From Callorhinus ursinus (taxonomy: Eukaryota > Chordata > Mammalia > Carnivora > Otariidae): a DNA stretch of 64,000 nt. This document shows positions 31,087 through 40,915 of this stretch, piece after piece; position 1 is the first letter of the stretch; each line of letters opens with the position of its first letter. Under the pieces are notes generated by a model. The model was not told the origin of the DNA. It made no database searches and saw nothing but the letters and a program-made list of their open reading frames with translations. The position numbers and the translations under genes were made by a program. The DNA lies in the NCBI RefSeq assembly GCF_003265705.1, contig NW_020313044.1, forward strand, positions 1,817,223-1,881,222, in the 5' to 3' direction.

Positions 31087-31559
31087 AAAGGAGGTGCAGA
31101 CCCAGAAGAAAGGTGTCTAAAAAGAGTCCCACTTGTGAATGGAAAATCTCAAGAGGACACTCACTGTTCTGTAATCCTCCCATATTCCTCTGATAGGTTC
31201 ACTTTCCTGCCCTTCAAAACTTCTACTTCATAACTTCTGCTGTCTCTTCAAAGATCTTTCGCTGTCTTCATCCCTCACTTTCAGCTGATGACTTTGCTTC
31301 ATGCCTCGTAGAGAAAACAGAAGCAACAGCACAAGCGCTTCCTCATTTTTCTGGTACCAGTCCTGCTTGTCTCCCTGTACGTGCACTCCATGATTTGCCT
31401 TCCCTTTTTATACAGTGGGTCAAGTGTCTCTGCTTCCACCAATGGCCAACTGCTATGCTAGAACATTCTCAGTGGCATGCAAATATTCTCTAATAAATTC
31501 CAGCTTAAAACATAAATAAACAACCCTCCTATTTATCCCACATTTCCCTCTATTGTCAC
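31087..31559. other. single-copy DNA, possible start of the L2 below
   Basis: Pyrimidine-rich text (CTTCAAAGATCTTTCGCTGTCTTCATCC) may be the diverged upstream part of the following L2. I cannot fix a boundary. Confidence 0.35.
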
Positions 31560-31824
31560 CTGATTTTTCTACTATGCTTCATGGCAAAACTTCTTGAAAG
31601 AGTTGTATATAGCTGCTGCCTGACTTTCTCCCTCACCTCCTCCCGTCAGCCCCTCCGGGCGGGCTTCCATCCCCACCATGCCCCTGAAATTAATCATGTT
31701 GACATCACCACTGCTCTGCATACTGCCCAGTCTAAGAGCCACTTCCCAACAAGATTGACTGCTACTTCTATCTTGAAACTTCTCTCCTCTTGGTTTCTCG
31801 GACACCATATTCTCCTGGTTTTCT

Positions 31825-32005
31825 TTCTTTCTTTTTTTTTTTTTTTTTAAAGATTTTATTTATTTATTCATGAGAGACAGAGAGGCAGAGGGAGAAGCAG
31901 GCTCCCAAGGAGCAGGGAGCCCGATGTGGGACTCGATCCCAGGACTCTGGGATCGTGACCTGAGCCAAAGGCAGACGCTTAACCATCTGAGCCACCCAGG
32001 CGCCC
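31825..32005 (-). mobile_element. Can-SINE, antisense, inside L2
   Basis: Full copy with T18 tail. Perfect duplication TCTCCTGGTTTTCT at 31811-31824 and 32006-32019. Confidence 0.95.
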
Positions 32006-32403
32006 TCTCCTGGTTTTCTATGCTGGCTCCTTCTCTTCCACAAACCACTAAATATTGGACAGTCCCAGGGTTCAACCAATACTCCTTCTATTCTCTCTCT
32101 ACAGTTAGTCCTTAGGTTGTTTTTCTGTGACTGCTAAATTAATATCTCCAAAGTGGACCTCTCATCTGAACTTCAGTCTCGTAATCCTATCAGCCCACTT
32201 AACATCCCCTTTGATGTCTATTATAGGTTGAATGATGTGTCTCAAAATGATATGAGGAAGTCCTAACCTCTTATACCTGTGAATATGACCTTATTTGAAA
32301 ATCAGGTCTTTGCAGATACAGTCAAGTTAAGATGAAGTCATAATGGATTAGGGTAGCTCTAAACTCAGTATGACTGGTATCCTTATAAGAAGAGGAGAAG
32401 ACA

Positions 32404-32816
32404 GGGGCGTCTGGGTGGCTCAGTTGGTTAAGTGACTGCCTTCAGCTCAGGTCATGATCTCAGGGTCCTGGGATCGAGCCCCGCATCGGGCTCCCTGCTG
32501 GGCAGGAAGCCTGCTTCTCCCTCTGACCCTCCCCCTGCTTGTGTTCCCTCTCTCGCTGTCTCTCTCTCTATCAATTAAATAAACAAATAAAATCTTTTTT
32601 TTTTTAAAGATTTTATTTATTTGACAGAGAGAGAGAGCACAAGCAGGGGGATCGGCAAGTGGAGGGAGAGGGAGAAGCAGGCTTCCCGCCGAGCAAGGAG
32701 CCTGATGTGCGGCTCGATCCCATCAGGACCCTGGGATCATGACCCGAGCCGAAGGCAGATGCTTAACCATCTGAGCCACCCAGGCACCCTAAATAAAATC
32801 TTTAAAAAAAAAAAAA
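32404..32816 (+). mobile_element. Can-SINE, sense, split in its tail by an antisense SINE
   Basis: GGGGCGTCTGGGTGGCTCAG head through AAACAAATAAAATCTTT; the tail resumes as A-run at 32804. 17-bp perfect duplication AAGAAGAGGAGAAGACA at 32387-32403 and 32817-32833. Confidence 0.94.
32598..32790 (-). mobile_element. Can-SINE, antisense, nested at the SINE terminator
   Basis: Complete copy with duplication AAATAAAATCTTT (32585-32597 and 32791-32803), which is the host SINE's own 3' end. It therefore inserted exactly at TCTTT/AAAA. Confidence 0.94.
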
Positions 32817-33254
32817 AAGAAGAGGAGAAGACATAGAGACAAGAGACATACAGGGAGATTGCCATATGAAGACAGAGGTAAATATTGGAATACTGTGTCC
32901 ATAAGCCAAGGCTTGCTGGCAACTGCCAGAATCTAGGACAGAGACATGGAACATATTCTTCCTCAGGGCACCCAGAAGGAGCCAACCCTACTAACACCTT
33001 GGTTTCACACTTCTGGCCTCCAGATCTGGGAGAGGATACATTTCTATTGTTTTAAACCACCCACTTTGTGGTCATTTATTACAGCAGCCCTAGCAAACTA
33101 CTACAATCTAATCATCTCAACTTTAACATGATCAGAACAGAACTCTTTTCCCCACCCATGCCCAAACCTGCTCCTCCCTTAGCCTTTCCCCCAAACCTTC
33201 CTTCCACCCTGACCCCTGGCCTCTTTTCCGTATAGTAACCAGAGTGTTCTTTTT

Positions 33255-33658
33255 TGTTTGTTTCAAGTTTTTAAATTTAAATTCTAGTTAGTTAACATAT
33301 AGTGTAATATTGGTTTCAGGAGTAGAATTTAGTGATTCATCACTTACATACAATACCCAGTGCTCATCACAACAAGTGCCCTCCTTAATGCCCATCCCCC
33401 ATCTAGCCCATCCCCCCACCTCCCTCTGTCAACCCTCAGTTTTTTCTCTATCATTAAGTTTCTTATGGTTTGTTTCCCCTCTCTCCTTCCCCCCCATATG
33501 TTCATCTGTTTTGTTTCTTAAATTCCACTTATGAGTGAAATCATACGGTATTTGTCTTTCTCTGATTGACTTGTTTCACTTAGCCTGATACATTCTAGCT
33601 CCATCCACTTCTTTGCAAATGGCAAGATATCATTATTTTTGATGGCTAGGTAATATTC

Positions 33659-33708
<50 letters not shown>

Positions 33709-34388
33709 CATATCTTCTTTATCCATTCATCAGTTGATGGACATTTGGGCTCTTTCCATACTTTGGCTATTGTGGACATTGCTACTATAAACATTGGGGT
33801 GCATGTGCTCCTTCCAATCACTATGTTTGTATCATTTGGGTAAATACCTAGTAGTGCAATTGCTAGATTGTAGGGTAGTTCTATTTTTAACTTTTTGAGG
33901 AAGCTCCATACTATTTTCCAGACTGGCTGCACCATTTGCATTCCCGCCAACAGTGTAAGAGGGTTCCCCTTTCTCCACATCGTCCCCAACATCTGTTTCC
34001 TGACTTGTTAATTTTAGCCATTCTGACAGGTGTACTATCTCATCATGGTATTACCCCATCATGGTTATGATTTGTATTTCCCTGATGTTGAGTGATGTTG
34101 AATATCTTTTCTTGTGTCTCTTAGCAAATTTGTCTGTCTTCTTTGGATAAAGATCTGTTCATGTCTTCTGCCCATTTCTTAACTGGATTATTTGGTTTTT
34201 GGGTGTTGAGTTTGATAAGTTCTTGGTAGATTTTAGATACTAACCCTTTATCACACATGTCATTTGCAAATATCTTCTCCCATTCTATAGGTTGCCTTTT
34301 AGTTTTGTTGATTGTTTCTTTAGCTGTGCAGAAGATTTTTTATCTTGATAGTTCATTTTTGCTTTTGTTCCCATTGCTTCTAGAGATG
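33255..34388 (-). mobile_element. 5'-truncated L1: ORF2 part and 3' UTR, antisense
   Basis: Older relative of the L1 at 22735. The 3' UTR is at 33255-33560. ORF2 C-terminal sequence follows, with [21 protein letters not shown] and CPSTDEWIKKI readable on the minus strand at 33708-33992, and then further upstream ORF2 text to 34388. The frame is interrupted by a TG microsatellite and stops. Duplication ACCAGAGTGTTCTTTTT (33238-33254) against ACTGGAGTGTTCTTTTT (34389-34405). Confidence 0.9.
33662..33707. repeat. (TG)23 microsatellite inside L1
   Basis: About 46 bp of uninterrupted TG lying where intact L1 has a short GTGTATATATACC run, so it expanded from L1 sequence. Confidence 0.97.
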
Positions 34389-34700
34389 ACTGGAGTGTTC
34401 TTTTTAAAACATAAGTTAGACCACCCGCCTCTGTTGTTTAAAACCCTCCAAAGGCTCTCCACAATCCTTTGAATGCATAAAAATTCCATCTCTTGGCCTC
34501 CAAGATCCTTCATGATCTGGCCGCGCCTCTTTCTTGGTCGTCATCTCTTCTTCTTTTCCTGACTCACTGCTCTCCACCCATACTGGCTTCCTTCTCATCC
34601 TTGAACAAGCTCATTCCTAACTTGGGACCTTTGTACTGAGTATTACATTATCTCTGCCTGAAGCTGCCCCATCCACACATCTGTTCATAACTGACGTTTC

Positions 34701-34872
34701 CTGATCTGCGAACATAAATTGGGCCTAGCTTCTACCATACCACCAAATTTTCTTCCCTTCATGGGAAAGCATGTTCCTGGTTCCAATCCCTGTGGCCTTG
34801 GTTCCCAGCTTCCTTTGACCCTTTGATTAGAATCCTCCCAAGTCTATGAGTCAAAGCATTCAATTTTTGCTT
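34701..34872. other. single-copy DNA, nothing recognised
   Basis: No repeat or gene signature. Confidence 0.45.
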
Positions 34873-34885
34873 AAGAATTTGAGAG

Positions 34886-35065
34886 AGGGCGCCTGAGTGG
34901 CTCAGTTGGTTAAGCGACTGCCTTCGGCTCAGGTCATGATCCTGGAGTTCCTGGATCGAGTCCCGCATTGGGCTCCCTGCTCGGCAGGGAGTCTGCTTCT
35001 CCCTCTGACCCTCCCCCCTCTCATGTGCTCTCTCTCTCTCTCTCTCTCATTCTCTCTCTTTCAAA

Positions 35066-35100
<35 letters not shown>

Positions 35101-35116
35101 ATCTTTTTTTAAAAAA
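34886..35116 (+). mobile_element. Can-SINE, sense, with (AAAT)n tail
   Basis: GGGCGCCTGAGTGGCTCAG head, (CT)n-expanded body, then about ten AAAT units (35063-35103) and TCTTTTTTTAAAAAAAA. Perfect duplication AAGAATTTGAGAG at 34873-34885 and 35117-35129. Confidence 0.94.
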
Positions 35117-35129
35117 AAGAATTTGAGAG

Positions 35130-35268
35130 GGATTTCTGATGGTTTCAGTGGAAAGAGTCCTACCTAATCAAAGGCTAGGCCCAGTCTCTGTAAAGGATCC
35201 CACCCCAAGGAAGGTTGCTCGTATGTCTAGGCCCTTCCTGTGCAAGAAGCCCTGCTAGCTTTAGATGA
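35130..35268. other. single-copy DNA, nothing recognised
   Basis: No repeat or gene signature. Confidence 0.45.
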
Positions 35269-35283
35269 GCATCCTCAAACTTT

Positions 35284-35336
35284 GTGCTGTTTTTTTTTTT
35301 ATTTTTAAATTTAAAAAAATTTCTTTTTTATTTTTT
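35284..35336 (-). mobile_element. 53-bp T-rich tail-only retroinsertion
   Basis: A T/A-only-like segment bracketed by GCATCCTCAAACTTT (35269-35283) and GCATTCTCAAACTTT (35337-35351), a 15-bp duplication with one mismatch. No SINE or L1 body remains. It looks like a retroinsertion that stopped within or just past the A-rich tail. Confidence 0.65.
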
Positions 35337-35351
35337 GCATTCTCAAACTTT

Positions 35352-35584
35352 CTTTCCTGTGGGGGCAGAGGGAGGCAGAGCTCCCTACCTACCAAATGTC
35401 TTCCCCCCACCAGCCGGCTATCCGAGTTTCCCTGACCCTTGTCTCCTTGTAGACTGAGGGGGAAGCAGAGCAAGATGGAAGAATGGAGAGAGAGAGGAAC
35501 CTCAGGGATGTGTCTGTGTGATCTGCAGCTTGTTGCTATCCCCAAAGAGTTGAAAGGAGCTCTGCAGCTCTGCATGTCCTCTGG
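35352..35584. other. single-copy DNA, nothing recognised
   Basis: No repeat or gene signature. Confidence 0.45.
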
Positions 35585-35870
35585 GAGATGATGATCACAA
35601 TTGCATTTACTGAGCACATTCTGGATACCAAGCACTGTTCTAGGACTTTAATAATAATAGCTCCTTACCTGCTATTGGGGAGTGCAGTGTCTGGATAGGG
35701 CACGGTGCTTGGCACTCTAGAAGTGTGACAGCCTCTAGTTCTTACAATACTACCCTGAGGCAGGTATTGTTTTCCCCACCTTGCAGATGAAGAAACAGAT
35801 GCAGCAAGGAGAAGGGACTTGCCAGGTGCTTTCTGCCGCAAAGCTGTGATCTTCCTTCTACATGACATTG
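35585..35870 (-). repeat. MIR, antisense
   Basis: GCATTTACTGAGCACATTCTGGATACCAAGCACTGTTCTAGG, ACAATACTACCCTGAGGCAGGTATTGTTTTCCCC, CTTGCAGATGAAGAAACAGATGC and GGGACTTGCCAGGTG are in antisense MIR order. A non-MIR stretch of about 70 bp in the middle may be an insertion. Confidence 0.75.
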
Positions 35871-36629
35871 CCTCTTTGCTAAGCCTCCTGGCACCTGATT
35901 CTCAACATAAGAACAACCTGTGACTCCATGCAGGTACCAGGACGTGCAAGGCCCCTGTTCCGGTCAGTGAGCCACTGGAATGTGGACCTGCCACCCCAGG
36001 ACTCTGACCCCCAAGGGAGCTGTCTCCAGCCCTTCTTCAGTAGCACTACAGAGGGAGACACTCAGGCCTGAGTCACTTCCCTCGGAACTTCCAGGCAGGG
36101 ACTATCGCCAGAACAAGATATTGCGGGATTCTGAGCCGGACTGTGCAGGGGGCTGATTCCTGCCCATGGCCAGAGGTGATTTGCCTCTGCCTGTTCATTC
36201 GCTACCATGAGGGTGAGCTTGGAGCAATGCCCCAGTGGGAGCTTCTCCAGATGTGGACAGACCGAGTAGACAGAAGCCACCAGAGTGGGACAAGTAGCAT
36301 GTATAGGAGGCCCCTGGGGGTGGAGGTCTGGGAAAGGGAAGGAGTGGGCATCTGCCCCCAAGAAAATGCTTCTTAAGGCCTCCTCCCAGGGGCCTAACTA
36401 GAATGGCAGCCTGAGGTTCAGTGGGTCAGGGATGAGGCTACATTAGTGAAAGGCCTTCAGCCTGACCCCCTGTAGGAGGCAGCAGGGCCATTGTTGGGCA
36501 CATATGCCATGGCCAAGAGCTCAGCAGGGATTTGGTGGGCAAACATCAGGAGCCGTGGGCTGGATGCTGACACAGGCCTGAGGGTCCAGAGAGAGTCCTA
36601 CATGGCATGTGGGTGATGGAAGCCTTTTA
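35871..36629. other. single-copy DNA, no gene supported
   Basis: About 760 bp with no named repeat. Overlapping frames (77-99 codons) show no family resemblance. Confidence 0.45.
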
Positions 36630-36745
36630 GGGACATGAATTCCAACCTCCTTACTGCACAGATGAAGAAACCATGGCCCAGATGGGGAAGTGACCTGCTT
36701 ATAGTCCCATAGCAGATGAGTTCTAGAGCTGGTGCCTCCCACCCT
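36630..36745 (-). repeat. MIR fragment, antisense
   Basis: TACTGCACAGATGAAGAAACCATGGCCCAG, GAAGTGACCTGCTTATAGTCCCATAGCAGATGAGTTCTAGAGCTGG. Confidence 0.75.
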
Positions 36746-37045
36746 TCTGTACCTCCAGGTAAGAAAGTCCCCATCGCTTCTTGCTCTAACACTAAAAACA
36801 GAACATGAAGCAGAGGGGCGGAGCAGTACTTAGTCTGGCTGCCTTTGGAGGGCCCATGTGTCTGAGCCCATGCGATGTCCCCTGAGCGTCCCTGGAAAGC
36901 CGAGTTGGCACTCTGAGTTGGGTGGGAGGGGTCCATGCCTGTGCCAGCCACACAGCAGCCCACCTCCAGACACACAAGGGGGTTCCCCAAACCCTCTGGG
37001 CACAGCGTCTTTGCTGTGATTTTCCTCTGATGATATCTTGTTTTG
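36746..37045. other. single-copy DNA, nothing recognised
   Basis: The 130-codon minus-strand frame across here (36598-36990) runs through the MIR and has no family resemblance. Confidence 0.45.
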
Positions 37046-37180
37046 CCAACTAAATTAAGACTATGACAGAGAACAGAGACTACCTCTAGCAGTTTAGTTC
37101 AATTAAGATTTCACATCAACAAATTAAAATGCATTCTCACCGTCTGCAAAGTAAATCTGCCTGCGTTTAGAAGGAGGCTC
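37046..37180. promoter_or_regulatory. candidate conserved non-coding element
   Basis: Repeat-free AT-rich patch (CTAAATTAAGAC, GTTCAATTAAGATTTCACATC, AAATTAAAATGCATTC) between GC-richer flanks. A texture call only. Confidence 0.2.
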
Positions 37181-37439
37181 TGACATTTGCCGTTCAGACA
37201 CCTAGCCAGTGTGAGCTGCATGTCAAGGAGGGCCCACCTCATCTGGGCTTGGTGTGGGAGCTCAGGGCCATGGGTGGTCTCCAGCGACTTACAACTTCTG
37301 GGCCTGGGCTTCCCAATCCTGAGCGTGAGGACCAGGCTAAAACTCCAGTGCAGTTTTCACTGGTCCTCTGTAAAATGATAAAAATGAGAAGAATGCAACC
37401 ACGTTTGCCATAAAACTAAGTCAATTCAAACTAAAAGAC
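37181..37439. other. single-copy DNA, nothing recognised
   Basis: No repeat or gene signature. Confidence 0.45.
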
Positions 37440-38130
37440 TTCGAACAAATACTTTCTGAGTGCCTCATTTGGTGGTTAGACTTCAAGGGATTGAGGATAC
37501 AGCAATGAACAAAACAGACCCAAATCCTGGCTCTCCTAGGGCTTTTATTCTGTGGGGGAAAGACAGACAATAAACAATACACACGAATGAAATATGCAAC
37601 TAGCTAGTTAGAGAGTGATAAGAGCCATGGGGGGGTGGGGGGGTCGGGGGGGGAAATACAGCCAGGAAAGAGGCTAGGCAGTGTGGAGGGCAGAGGGATT
37701 CGTAATTTTAACTAGGGCCTCCATGAGAAGGCGACAATTGAGTGAAGCCCTGAAAAGGTGAGGGAGTGAGTGATGTGAATTTGGGGGGTGGCGGAGGCAG
37801 CACTCCAGGCAGGGAGTGCAAAGACTACTGTGGGATTGTGTGGGGGGTGTGCGTGGGGCTGGAGCTGCGTGAGCAGAAGAGGAGGTTGGAGAAATAGAAC
37901 AGGAAGCCCGGACACCCTTGTAGAGGCTTCAGATCATCTTCTGCGTGAACAGGAAGCCAGTGCAGGGTTGGAGCAGAGAGGAGGCAAGTTTTGTCCTAGG
38001 TCTGACCAGGACAGCTGTGGCTACTGTGTGGGGCACAGACAGAAGGAAGGCTGGGACCAGGGAGACCAGACCGGCGACTCTTGTGGCACCTGAAGGGAGG
38101 TCTGGTGATGGCCAGGTGACAGCTGAGGAG
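37440..38130 (-). repeat. L2 3' region, antisense, long copy
   Basis: ACAAATACTTTCTGAGTGCCTC, GGATACAGCAATGAACAAAACAGACCCAAATCCTGGCTCTC, GGGAAAGACAGACAATAAACAATACA, CCTCCATGAGAAGGCGACA...TGAAGCCCTGAAAAGG and GAACAGGAAGCCAGTGCAGGG give ordered antisense L2 landmarks over nearly 700 bp. Confidence 0.85.
37629..37653 (+). other. G-quadruplex-capable G tract
   Basis: Three runs of 7, 7 and 8 G separated by T and TC. Enough consecutive G to fold as a four-stranded structure by splitting runs. It lies inside the L2, where consensus L2 has no such tract. Confidence 0.8.
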
Positions 38131-38399
38131 CTCAGGGACACATAGGCTCAAAATGATTGACATCAGTAATATCCTAGGGAATCCAGCATGTGAGGTCAGC
38201 ATCCCCTTGAGATCTTTGCCAAAAGGCAGTTCCGCTGGCACTTAGCCGTGGGAAACTGTGACAGGCCCCTCAAGTCCTTAATGACGGCACATAGACTGCC
38301 CACAGTGTGGTCGCCAAAATGTGGAGCTTTGCCTCTGTGGAATGAGATGGATGATCTTTTCTTTCTAGAGGAGGCAGGCAGAGGGTGTTCTGTCATTGA
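38131..38399. other. single-copy DNA, nothing recognised
   Basis: No repeat or gene signature. Confidence 0.45.
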
Positions 38400-38550
38400 A
38401 AATCAGAGTGGAATACTTGGTAGAATGCAAGCCTCATGTAGGCAGGTACTGTGCCCACATCCTGGTCTCAGATCTTCCCCAGCACCTATTTCAAGGTCTG
38501 GGACAGGAGCACCCCCAAAATGCCTGTTGAACGAATCAACAAGTAGCTTT
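38400..38550 (+). repeat. L2 3' end, sense
   Basis: GAATGCAAGCCTCATGTAGGCAGGTACTGTGCCCA, CCCCAGCACCTATTTCAAGG and AAATGCCTGTTGAACGAATCAAC form a degraded L2 terminus. Confidence 0.75.
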
Positions 38551-38698
38551 TCTCCCACATTTTAGGTAGGAATTTAAACAATTTTAATAAACTCTGAAAA
38601 TGTATATCCTTTTTTTTTTTCTTAACCCAGAGGGCTATTTGTATGTGGAGTTTTTTGTTTTTGTTTTGTTTGTTGTCTCTAAATATAAAGAATTGTTG

Positions 38699-39061
38699 GG
38701 GGACGCCTGGGTGGCTCAGTCGGTTAAGCGTCTGCTTTCTACTCAGGTCATGATCCCAGGGTCCTAGGATCGAGTCCCACATCGGGCTCTTTCCTCAACA
38801 AGGAGCCTGTTTCTCCCCCTGCTTGTGTTCTCTCTCTCTGACAAGTAAATAAATAAAATCTTTTTTTTTAAAGATTTATTTATTTATTTTGAGAGAGAGA
38901 GAGAGAGAGAGGAGGGCCAGAGGGAGAAGCAGGTTCCTCGCCGAGCAGGGAGCCTGATGCGGGACTCGATCCCGGGACTCCAGGATCATGACCCGAGCCG
39001 AAGGCAGTTGCTTAACCAACTGAGCCACCCAGGTGCCCTAAATAAATAAAATCTTAAAAGA
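38699..39061 (+). mobile_element. Can-SINE, sense, split in its tail by an antisense SINE
   Basis: GGGGACGCCTGGGTGGCTCAG head and body, AAATAAATAAAATCTT tail, interrupted at 38863. Left flank AAGAATTGTTG (38688-38698) recurs at 39063-39073. It is immediately followed by another SINE. Confidence 0.92.
38863..39038 (-). mobile_element. Can-SINE, antisense, nested at the SINE terminator
   Basis: Perfect 17-bp duplication TAAATAAATAAAATCTT at 38846-38862 and 39039-39055, entirely made of the host SINE tail. Confidence 0.95.
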
Positions 39062-39073
39062 AAAGAATTGTTG

Positions 39074-39389
39074 GGGCCCCTGGCTGGCTCAGTCAGTAGT
39101 GTGCGACTCTTGATCTGCGGGTTGTGAGTTCGGGCCCCACCTTGGGTGTACTGATTACTTAAAAAGAAATCTGTTTTTTTTTTTTTTTACGATTTTATTT
39201 ATTATTTGAGAGAGAGAGCCCAAACAGGGGGAGCAGCAGAGGGAGAGGGAGAAGCAGACCCCCTGCTGTGCAGGGAGCCCGATGCAGGGCTCGATCCCAG
39301 GACCCTGAGATCATGACCTGAGATGAAGGCAGACGCTTAACCTGCTGAGCCATCCAGGCACCCTAAAAATGAAATCTTAAAAAAAAAAA
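39074..39389 (+). mobile_element. older-type Can-SINE, sense, split by an antisense SINE
   Basis: GGGCCCCTGGCTGGCTCAGTCAGTAG, GACTCTTGATCTGCGGGTTGTGAGTTCGGGCCCCACCTTGGGTG and TTACTTAAAAAGAAATCT: the subfamily without the CT-rich region. The tail resumes at 39365 (AAAATGAAATCTTAAAA). Its right flank AAGAGTTGTCATT partly repeats AAGAATTGTTG. Confidence 0.88.
39173..39364 (-). mobile_element. Can-SINE, antisense, nested at the SINE terminator
   Basis: Full copy from the T-run (39173) to CTGAGCCATCCAGGCACCC. Duplication AAAAAGAAATCT (39161-39172) against AAAAATGAAATCT (39364-39376). Confidence 0.92.
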
Positions 39390-39399
39390 GAGTTGTCAT

Positions 39400-40018
39400 T
39401 ACATAAATTAGGTTTTTACTTCTGAAGGATTTGGGTAACTGGGGGTTGTTTTTGTATCTCTCCCTTCCTCTTCTTTTCTGTTTCCGTTCTCCCACTTCCT
39501 CTGTAATCTTAGTTGGCCCTCCTGTATTGCTTCCTATTTCTACTATTTAAAGTGGGTGAGTGGAATGTTTTTGATTTCAATCTCTTAGAAAAACCCAACA
39601 AGTAAATTAAATTCTTTTTTACTCGTGTAACTCTCAATTGATTTTCCTCTCACTATGTGTCAGCGTTCCCACTTTCTGAGGCTCGGAAGTTGATACCACT
39701 TCCTGGTGAGAAGGAAAACACACCCAACATGCTACTCTGGACTTCCTACCACTTCAGACTTCTCCCCGATTTAACTTGCGTGGTAATTTGCATAGATCTA
39801 CATATGTTATGCAATCAGCCTACTCTCCTTTTACATTTAAGCCTAAAATAATTTTGCTTTTATGATGTTTTTCTTCTCTGCTGCCTTCTTTATTTCTTAC
39901 CGGTCTTGAGATTTAGATTTTTGTAAGACGAATCAACGAAAGGCCAAAGGTACCAACCCTTTACCCGAACAGCCATAGGGGAGAGGAAGACTGGGGAGCA
40001 GCATGGTGAGGTTGTCTC
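39400..40018. other. AT-rich single-copy DNA, nothing recognised
   Basis: About 620 bp. No repeat signature that I can name and no gene. Confidence 0.45.
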
Positions 40019-40033
40019 TGGGGTTCATTTATT

Positions 40034-40233
40034 TTTTTTATTTTTTATTTTTTTAAAGATTTTTTATTTATTTATTCATGAGAGACAGAGAGAGGGAGAG
40101 AGAGAGAGAGAGGCAGAGGGAGAAGCAGGCTCCCAAGGAGCAGGGAGCCCGATGCGGGACTCGATCCCAGGACCCCGGGATCATGACCTGAGCCGAAGGC
40201 AGATGCTTAACCATCTGAGCCACCCAGGCGCCC
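40034..40233 (-). mobile_element. Can-SINE, antisense, inside L2
   Basis: Full copy with (GA)n expansion. Perfect 15-bp duplication TGGGGTTCATTTATT at 40019-40033 and 40234-40248. Confidence 0.95.
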
Positions 40234-40238
40234 TGGGG

Positions 40239-40670
40239 TTCATTTATTAATTCAGCAAACGTTCACAGAGTGCATACTGTATGCCAGGCTCTGTGCCAGG
40301 TGCCGGGAATACGGCGGTGAGCAAGCCAGGCATGGTTCTTACTCACACGGAGCTTACACTCTACTGAGACAATAAGCAAGTGAACACATAAATGAAAACA
40401 TGATTTCTGATACTAATAAGTGCTACAATGAAAACATAGTGACTGGAAAACTGGTTTAGATTGGGTAGTACATAGAAAGTCTCTCAGGAAAAGTGACATT
40501 TGAGTCAAGGCCTGAAGTATAAGGAGACAACCTTGTGAACATCTGGTAGAAATGTTTCCCAGACCATGGGGACAGCCCTGAAATGAGAATGAGCTTAGAG
40601 GGTTTGAGTAACAGAAAGGAAGTCTGCCATTCAGCATTCTTTCAATGGAAAGAAAGAGAAGTTGCTGCAG
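40239..40670 (-). repeat. L2 3' region, antisense
   Basis: TTCATTTATTAATTCAGCAAACGTTCACAGAGTGCATACTGTATGCCAGGCTCTGTGCCAGGTGCCGGGAATACGG, then CACGGAGCTTACACTCTACTGAGACAATAAGCAAG and GTGACATTTGAGTCAAGGCCTGAAG. Clear antisense L2 order. Confidence 0.9.
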
Positions 40671-40827
40671 TTCAAAATGGCACAATAGGAAGGAATGTTA
40701 TTACCTCACATAAAGAAGCCTGGGTGCAGAGTGGGTAGGCTTCCCAGGGTGGTTAATATAGCAAATTGACATCGCTTAGGGCCAGACTATTCCCTTCTTT
40801 CTGCTCAGCCACCCTCCTGGCGTGTCA
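40671..40827. other. single-copy DNA, nothing recognised
   Basis: No repeat or gene signature. Confidence 0.4.
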
Positions 40828-40915
40828 GGGGGTTGCAAAGATCAAATGGGAGAATATCTGCATGTCCTTTAAAAAGTATAAAGTGCCATAGCTATTATTA
40901 TTGCTATTTGTGTCA
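40828..40915 (+). repeat. MIR 3' fragment, sense
   Basis: GGGGGTTGCAAAGATCAAATGGGA, GTCCTTTAAAAAGTATAAAGTGCCATAGCTATTATTATTG corresponds to the 3' half of MIR. Confidence 0.6.

Larger units (their letters stand above)
32222..33108 (+). repeat. MLT1-like LTR, sense, inside L2
   Basis: TATAGGTTGAATGATGTGTCTC, CTGTGAATATGACCTTATTTG, GGTCTTTGCAGATACAGTCAAGTTAAGATGAAG, CAGAAGGAGCCAACCCTACTAACACCTTGG and TTGTTTTAAACCACCCACTTTGTGG...ACAGCAGCCCTAGCAAACTACTACA are the ordered landmarks of an MLT1-group LTR. It is about 480 bp once the two SINEs are removed. Confidence 0.75.
31560..34700 (+). mobile_element. ancient L2 LINE, sense, with several nested insertions
   Basis: L2 ORF2 and 3' fragments occur in order across the interval: CAAAACTTCTTGAAAGAGTTGTATA and TCTCGGACACCATATTCTCCTGGTTTTC (31580-31830), CAACTTTAACATGATCAGAACAGAACTC and CCCAAACCTGCTCC (33116-33175), AACCAGAGTGTTCTTTTTAAAACATAAG with the L1 removed (33237 joined to 34395), and TTTAAAACCCTCCAAAGGCTCTCC to CATGATCTGGCC (34438-34525). 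The coding frame is ruined. Insertions within it: SINE 31825-32005, MLT1-like LTR 32222-33108 (with two SINEs) and L1 33255-34388. Confidence 0.8.
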
